Below, piece by piece: positions 60,640 to 64,000 of a stretch of 64,000 nucleotides of DNA (the first letter of the stretch is position 1; every line of letters begins with the position of its first letter). Origin of the DNA: an uncultured Roseicyclus sp. (GTDB lineage Bacteria; Pseudomonadota; Alphaproteobacteria; Rhodobacterales; Rhodobacteraceae); contig CANLLF010000001.1 in NCBI GenBank assembly GCA_947491935.1, positions 124,001-188,000 on the forward strand, in the 5' to 3' direction. The translations under genes were made by a program, and so were the position numbers. A model generated the notes under the pieces. The model made no database searches, was not told the DNA's origin, and saw only the letters and a program-made list of their open reading frames with translations.

Positions 60640-61101
60640 TCAGTTGTACCAGGTCTCCATCTGCAGCGTCGCGGGGCAAATGCTGGTGCCGTAGGTGCCG
60701 ACCCAGATGTCATACACGCCGGAGGCGGGGCGGTAGAGGTTGATGGCGGGGTTCAGGTTGCCGTAGCTGTCATCGTCAAAGTACCAGTTGCCCTGGGCAT
60801 CGTTGACCAGCAGGACGGTGTCGCAGTTGCCGATGGCGCGGATTTCAAGGCGGCCATACTGGTGCAGGCCGTCGATCTGGAATTCGAAGTCAGGGCGCGA
60901 GATCACGTAGCCGGAATGGTTCCAGCCGCAATTGCGCAGGCTCTGGTTGCCGCCGGCCTGAACCGAATAGCTGTTGGGGGAATAAAGGTCCTGACCGGTG
61001 GTGTATCCGGTCTGAACGCCGACGTTCTGATAGGCGGGGCACGCGGCGGCAATGCCGGCGGTGGCGAACAGGGCGAAGGCGGCTGCAAGAAGCTTTTTCA
61101 T
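60640..61101 (-). CDS. secreted single four-Cys domain protein
   Basis: A 153-residue protein with a signal peptide ending IAAA and a mature part that begins CPAYQN. Cys21, Cys58, Cys93 and Cys142 are spaced as in the domains of the neighbouring genes. It has LYSPNSYSVQAGGN, CDTVLLVNDAQGNWYFDDD, DIWVGTYG and a terminal QMETW. The pattern vaguely recalls bacterial pre-peptidase C-terminal (PPC) beta-sandwich domains, but I do not recognise it as a named family. It lies 164 bases downstream of the three-domain paralogue, on the same strand, and has its own terminator. Confidence 0.8.
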   Translation of the reverse strand: MKKLLAAAFALFATAGIAAACPAYQNVGVQTGYTTGQDLYSPNSYSVQAGGNQSLRNCGWNHSGYVISRPDFEFQIDGLHQYGRLEIRAIGNCDTVLLVNDAQGNWYFDDDSYGNLNPAINLYRPASGVYDIWVGTYGTSICPATLQMETWYN

Positions 61102-61265
61102 AATGTGTTACTCCGTAGGGTCTTTTCTTATTGGAAGGGGAATTCCAAATTCGGTGTTGAGTTGTCCTGCCCCGGTCGGTTGAGGCGATGGGGGCAGGAT
61201 GGTCTTAGCCGGGCGTTGGCGAAAGGCTGGAAAACCTTACCTCCGCCCGGTGGGGGTTACCCCGA

Positions 61266-62798
61266 TCAGAAGTTCCAGGTCTCCATTTCCAGCTCGGCCT
61301 CGCATGCGGTGCCGTCCCCGAAGGTGCCGACCCAGACATCCACCCGGCCATTGAGGGCCGCGGTATCGGTCAGGTTCAGCTCGGGCTGCATGGCGCCACC
61401 GGTGTCATCGTCGAAATGCCAATTGCCATTTGCGTCGTTGACCAGAAGCGTGGTGTCGCAGGAGCTTTCCACCTCGATCTCAAGCCGACCATAGGTCTCC
61501 ATACCCGAGAGATAGAAGGTGTAATGCGGGCCCGCATTGATGTTGCCCGTGCCCGGCAGGCCTGAGCAGCTGGACAGCGGGGTAAGCCCGCTGGCCTGCA
61601 CAGTATAGGTGTCGGGGCTATAGAGCTCCTGCCCGTCCGTTGTGACCGGGATACCCTGCAGCGACGTGGTCGGGCAGCCAGCGGTCGGAACCGGGCCCGG
61701 CGCGGGGGCTGGAGCCGGTGCGGGCGCTGGGGCGGGCGTGGGTGCCGGAGCCGGGGCAGGCGCCGGAGTGGGCGCAGGTGCTGGTGCGGGGGCAGGCGTC
61801 GGGGCCGGTGCCGGCGTCGGGACCGGAACCGGGACGGGCTGCGGCGCGGGCGTGGGCACCGGCTGCGGGAGCGGCTGAACCACGGGCACGGCCTGCATGG
61901 TGAACGTGCCGGGGCAGGAATCGCCGCCGAACGTGCCAACCCACACATCAAGCCGCCCGTTCAGCGCCGCCTGATCGGTGATCAGAAGCTCGGGCTGCAA
62001 GTTGCCCTGGCCGTCATCGTTGTAATACCAGTCGGTGTTGGCACCGTTGACCAGAAGCGTGCTGTCGCAGCTTGCATTGGCGCGCAGCAGCAGATTGTGG
62101 CCCTGCATCTGCGACAGCGTGATCGAGAATTGCGGGACCTGGCTGGCCGAACCGCCGCCATCAACATCAGGGCATTGCGACAGCCGGATGCCACCGGTCG
62201 CCTGGGCGACATAGCCTGTGGGCGCAAGGATCTGGTTCGCGCTAAAGCTGAGTGCGGGCCCGGGCACCTGCCAGGTGGGGCAGCCCTGAACCGGCAGCGG
62301 CGCGGGGGTAGGCACGGGCTGCGGAACCGGCACGGGCGCCCCGCCCGTGGCCTGAATGGTCAGGTTTGCAGGGCAGCCGCCGCCGGAAAAGGTGCCGATC
62401 CAAACATCGACGCGGCCCTGAACATCCGGACCGCCAAGGCGCAGGCCGGGCTGCAACCCGTTGCTGTCATCGTTGAAGTGCCACTGGCCGGTCGCATCAT
62501 TGATCAGCATCGCGGGATCGCAGCTGGAATTGACGTAGAGGTCCAGCTCGCGGCCAGCCATGTTGCTGAGATTGAAGGTAAAATCGGGGGCGGAGCGGAA
62601 CTGGCCATAGCCGAGGACACCAAGGCCGCACTGGTCGAGGCTGAAATTGCCACCTGCATTCACGCCGAAATTCTGCGGCTGCGTCAACTGCGCGCCGTCG
62701 TAATTGAAACCACCCGTGGAGAGCGCATAATTCGGGCACGCAAAGGCGGCACCGCCCATCGCGCAGAGGGCAATCGTGCTTGCTGTCAAAAGACGCAT
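61266..62798 (-). CDS. secreted protein with three four-Cys domains and Pro/Ala linkers
   Basis: A 510-residue exported protein. The signal peptide is residues 1-20. Domains are at about 21-151 (Cys21, 57, 93, 142), 173-303 (Cys173, 209, 244, 295) and 375-510 (Cys375, 411, 447, 499). Each has C(D)xxxLxN, WxFNDD/WYYNDD/WHFDDD and DVWxGTF motifs. Linkers are VPVPQPVPTPAP (about 155-170) and a longer APAPTPAP repeat (about 315-370). Similarity among the copies shows internal duplication. No enzyme motif is visible; a binding or surface-layer role is a guess. I take the ATG at 62798 for its signal peptide. Confidence 0.8.
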   Translation of the reverse strand: MRLLTASTIALCAMGGAAFACPNYALSTGGFNYDGAQLTQPQNFGVNAGGNFSLDQCGLGVLGYGQFRSAPDFTFNLSNMAGRELDLYVNSSCDPAMLINDATGQWHFNDDSNGLQPGLRLGGPDVQGRVDVWIGTFSGGGCPANLTIQATGGAPVPVPQPVPTPAPLPVQGCPTWQVPGPALSFSANQILAPTGYVAQATGGIRLSQCPDVDGGGSASQVPQFSITLSQMQGHNLLLRANASCDSTLLVNGANTDWYYNDDGQGNLQPELLITDQAALNGRLDVWVGTFGGDSCPGTFTMQAVPVVQPLPQPVPTPAPQPVPVPVPTPAPAPTPAPAPAPAPTPAPAPAPAPTPAPAPAPAPAPAPGPVPTAGCPTTSLQGIPVTTDGQELYSPDTYTVQASGLTPLSSCSGLPGTGNINAGPHYTFYLSGMETYGRLEIEVESSCDTTLLVNDANGNWHFDDDTGGAMQPELNLTDTAALNGRVDVWVGTFGDGTACEAELEMETWNF

Positions 62799-62982
62799 TT
62801 CTATGTAGTCCTTCTTGTTTGGCATCGGCCGAAGGGAAGACCAATGCACCCTAATAGACGTGTGGAGGTTACTCTATGGGATGCCCTGCACTCGCCAAAC
62901 TGCGGAAACCCTGACCTTCGTTATTCAACCGGAACGATAGCCACGATCGGCGAATCCGCCAAATCTCTTTTTCCAATGAGTC

Positions 62983-63019
62983 AAAAATGAGGAGCGGCCC
63001 CGGAAAATAACCGGGGCCG
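62983..63019 (-). terminator. probable terminator of the gene at 63033-63551
   Basis: A 9-bp stem (CGGCCCCGG / CCGGGGCCG) with a 7-base loop lies 13 bases after the stop. On the minus strand CTCCTCATTTTT follows, so the T-run is slightly displaced. Confidence 0.65.
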
Positions 63020-63032
63020 TGTCGTCCGGGGA

Positions 63033-63551
63033 TCAGAGCCCGAAAATGCGTTGCCAGAGTGTCGGGCGGGCCGGCTCGCTCTGAACCACCAAATCGCCTG
63101 CACCGTTGGAGATAATCGCGGTGTTGGCCCCGGCGGGGGCACTGCGGCTGGCCTCGGCCAGCACATCGGCCATGTCACCCACGGCGCGTGGCGCGACGTC
63201 AAGCGCGGCGATGGCCGCATGGGGCGCGTCGCCCACCACTATGGTGTTGGTCGGCGTCTCCGCCGCGACGATCCGTGACAGGCCAAGGCGCGGCAGTGGC
63301 ACGATCGAAGTGCGCGGCGCCAGGCTTGCGATCACGTCATCCTCAAGCGCGACACCGTTCGGCGCGGCAAAGGCGTAGCCATCGGGCAGGCGCAGGGCGG
63401 TGCGCGGCTCAAGCGCCAAGGCGGGGGACGCCACGCCCATCTGGGCGGCCAGCGCGTTGAGATTGGAGAAAGCCGACAGATCCTGTGCGGCCAGCGGCGC
63501 GGAAAGGGTGGTTGCGGCCAATGCGGCCAGGAGGGGGAGAGACTGTTTCAT
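63033..63551 (-). CDS. exported hypothetical protein
   Basis: A 172-residue protein with a signal peptide (about residues 1-22, ending LAAQ). The rest is Ala-rich without Cys: LEPRTALRLPDGYAFAAPNG, TSIVPLPRLGLSRIVAAETP, ending LWQRIFGL. I do not recognise a family. It is placed on the same strand as the four-Cys domain genes but 235 bases before them. Confidence 0.65.
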   Translation of the reverse strand: MKQSLPLLAALAATTLSAPLAAQDLSAFSNLNALAAQMGVASPALALEPRTALRLPDGYAFAAPNGVALEDDVIASLAPRTSIVPLPRLGLSRIVAAETPTNTIVVGDAPHAAIAALDVAPRAVGDMADVLAEASRSAPAGANTAIISNGAGDLVVQSEPARPTLWQRIFGL

Positions 63552-63641
63552 GGGTTCAACTACTCGAATAAATGAATGGGGCTTTGCGGTGTTTCTGGGG
63601 GGCGCCCTGCCCCGCATCTTGCGCGGGGCACGGCCAGGGTG

Positions 63642-64000
63642 TCACAGGGACGGCCAAGGGAAGAGCGGATAGCGCGGAGCCGTCCCGTGTGGGATCAGGG
63701 TGTGCGGGATATTCCCGAACCGCCGCTCGAAGGGGTTCACGAACGGGTTCGGCGCATGGGGGCGCGGCAAGGCGTGGAAGCGATGCTCGAAGCCGAACAG
63801 ATCCGGGTGGGGATAGGGCAGCGGGCGCGGCACCTGGTAGCCGAACAGCCCGTGAGGGCGCGGCAGGACGGGCGTGGGCACCAGCTCGGCGTATTCCTCA
63901 TACTCCTCGCGGAACTCTTCCCATTCCTGCATTTGCAGGGCGAGGCGCTTATCGGCATCGGCCTGCGCCTCGGGTGAGATGATTTCGACATGGACGTCCG
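63642..64000 (-). CDS. hypothetical Pro/Phe/His-rich protein (partial, cut by window edge)
   Basis: A minus-strand frame enters from the right edge and ends at 63642. The visible 118 residues comprise an acidic helical part (DADKRLALQMQEWEEFREEY) and a C-terminal half rich in Pro, His, Phe and Arg (VLPRPHGLFGYQVPRPLPYP). I prefer this frame to the overlapping alternatives because it stays open beyond the window and its composition is consistent. No family is recognised. Confidence 0.45.
   Translation of the reverse strand, partial: DVHVEIISPEAQADADKRLALQMQEWEEFREEYEEYAELVPTPVLPRPHGLFGYQVPRPLPYPHPDLFGFEHRFHALPRPHAPNPFVNPFERRFGNIPHTLIPHGTAPRYPLFPWPSL

Overview
The window looks like a chromosomal segment of a Rhodobacteraceae (roseobacter-type) alphaproteobacterium. 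The reasons are high G+C, densely packed operons with ATGA/GTGA start-stop overlaps, a complete Rhodobacter-type gene transfer agent (GTA) cluster ending next to cysE, the irr/fabA/fabB/fabI neighbourhood, a VPLPA-CTERM protein and a roseobacter-style Hint protein. I see no tRNA, rRNA, CRISPR array, insertion sequence or integrase.

Layout. 1-3 kb: a DUF2459 gene (cut by the left edge), a CHCC zinc-finger protein and a HIT protein, then a divergent pair of a GT14-like N-acetylglucosaminyltransferase and a sulfotransferase. 4-10 kb: a signalling neighbourhood with a TPR/beta-barrel outer-membrane protein, a FecR-domain protein, a CHASE2 adenylate/guanylate cyclase and two membrane proteins with cyclic-nucleotide-binding-like domains. 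10-15 kb: adenosine kinase, Rid protein, endonuclease III, Hint protein, an Ada-like methyltransferase and an OmpA lipoprotein. 15-24.5 kb: catabolic genes, namely a GntR regulator with an operator-like palindrome, an enolase-superfamily enzyme, a zinc alcohol dehydrogenase, pcaD-pcaB, an MFS pump, and a dehydratase / alpha-beta hydrolase / haloacid dehalogenase operon. 24.6-28.7 kb: fabI, fabB, an aldo/keto reductase and fabA, divergent from irr. 29-31.8 kb: typA convergent with cysE.

31.9-47.1 kb (minus strand): a full GTA structural cluster from terminase small subunit (g1) to the hub/baseplate protein (g15), plus a DUF2793 gene. Every expected gene is present and open. The g15 product carries an apparent extra domain of about 187 residues inside its TIM-barrel-like region. 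Upstream lie mltG and the fatty-acid synthesis run fabD-(membrane protein)-fabG-acpP-fabF, broken by a plus-strand AraC/SRPBCC gene pair.

54-64 kb: the ribosomal operon rpsF-rpsR-rplI, a VPLPA-CTERM protein, a PQQ-type sugar dehydrogenase, a glutathionyl-hydroquinone reductase-like protein, a LysE exporter and three genes for secreted or surface proteins. These three share an unrecognised domain of about 130 residues with four cysteines: five copies in all, one attached to a Flp-pilin-like N-terminus through an Asp-Pro repeat stalk and three joined by Pro/Ala-rich linkers. This domain family, the modified GTA hub protein and the cyclic-nucleotide neighbourhood are the most interesting items in the window.
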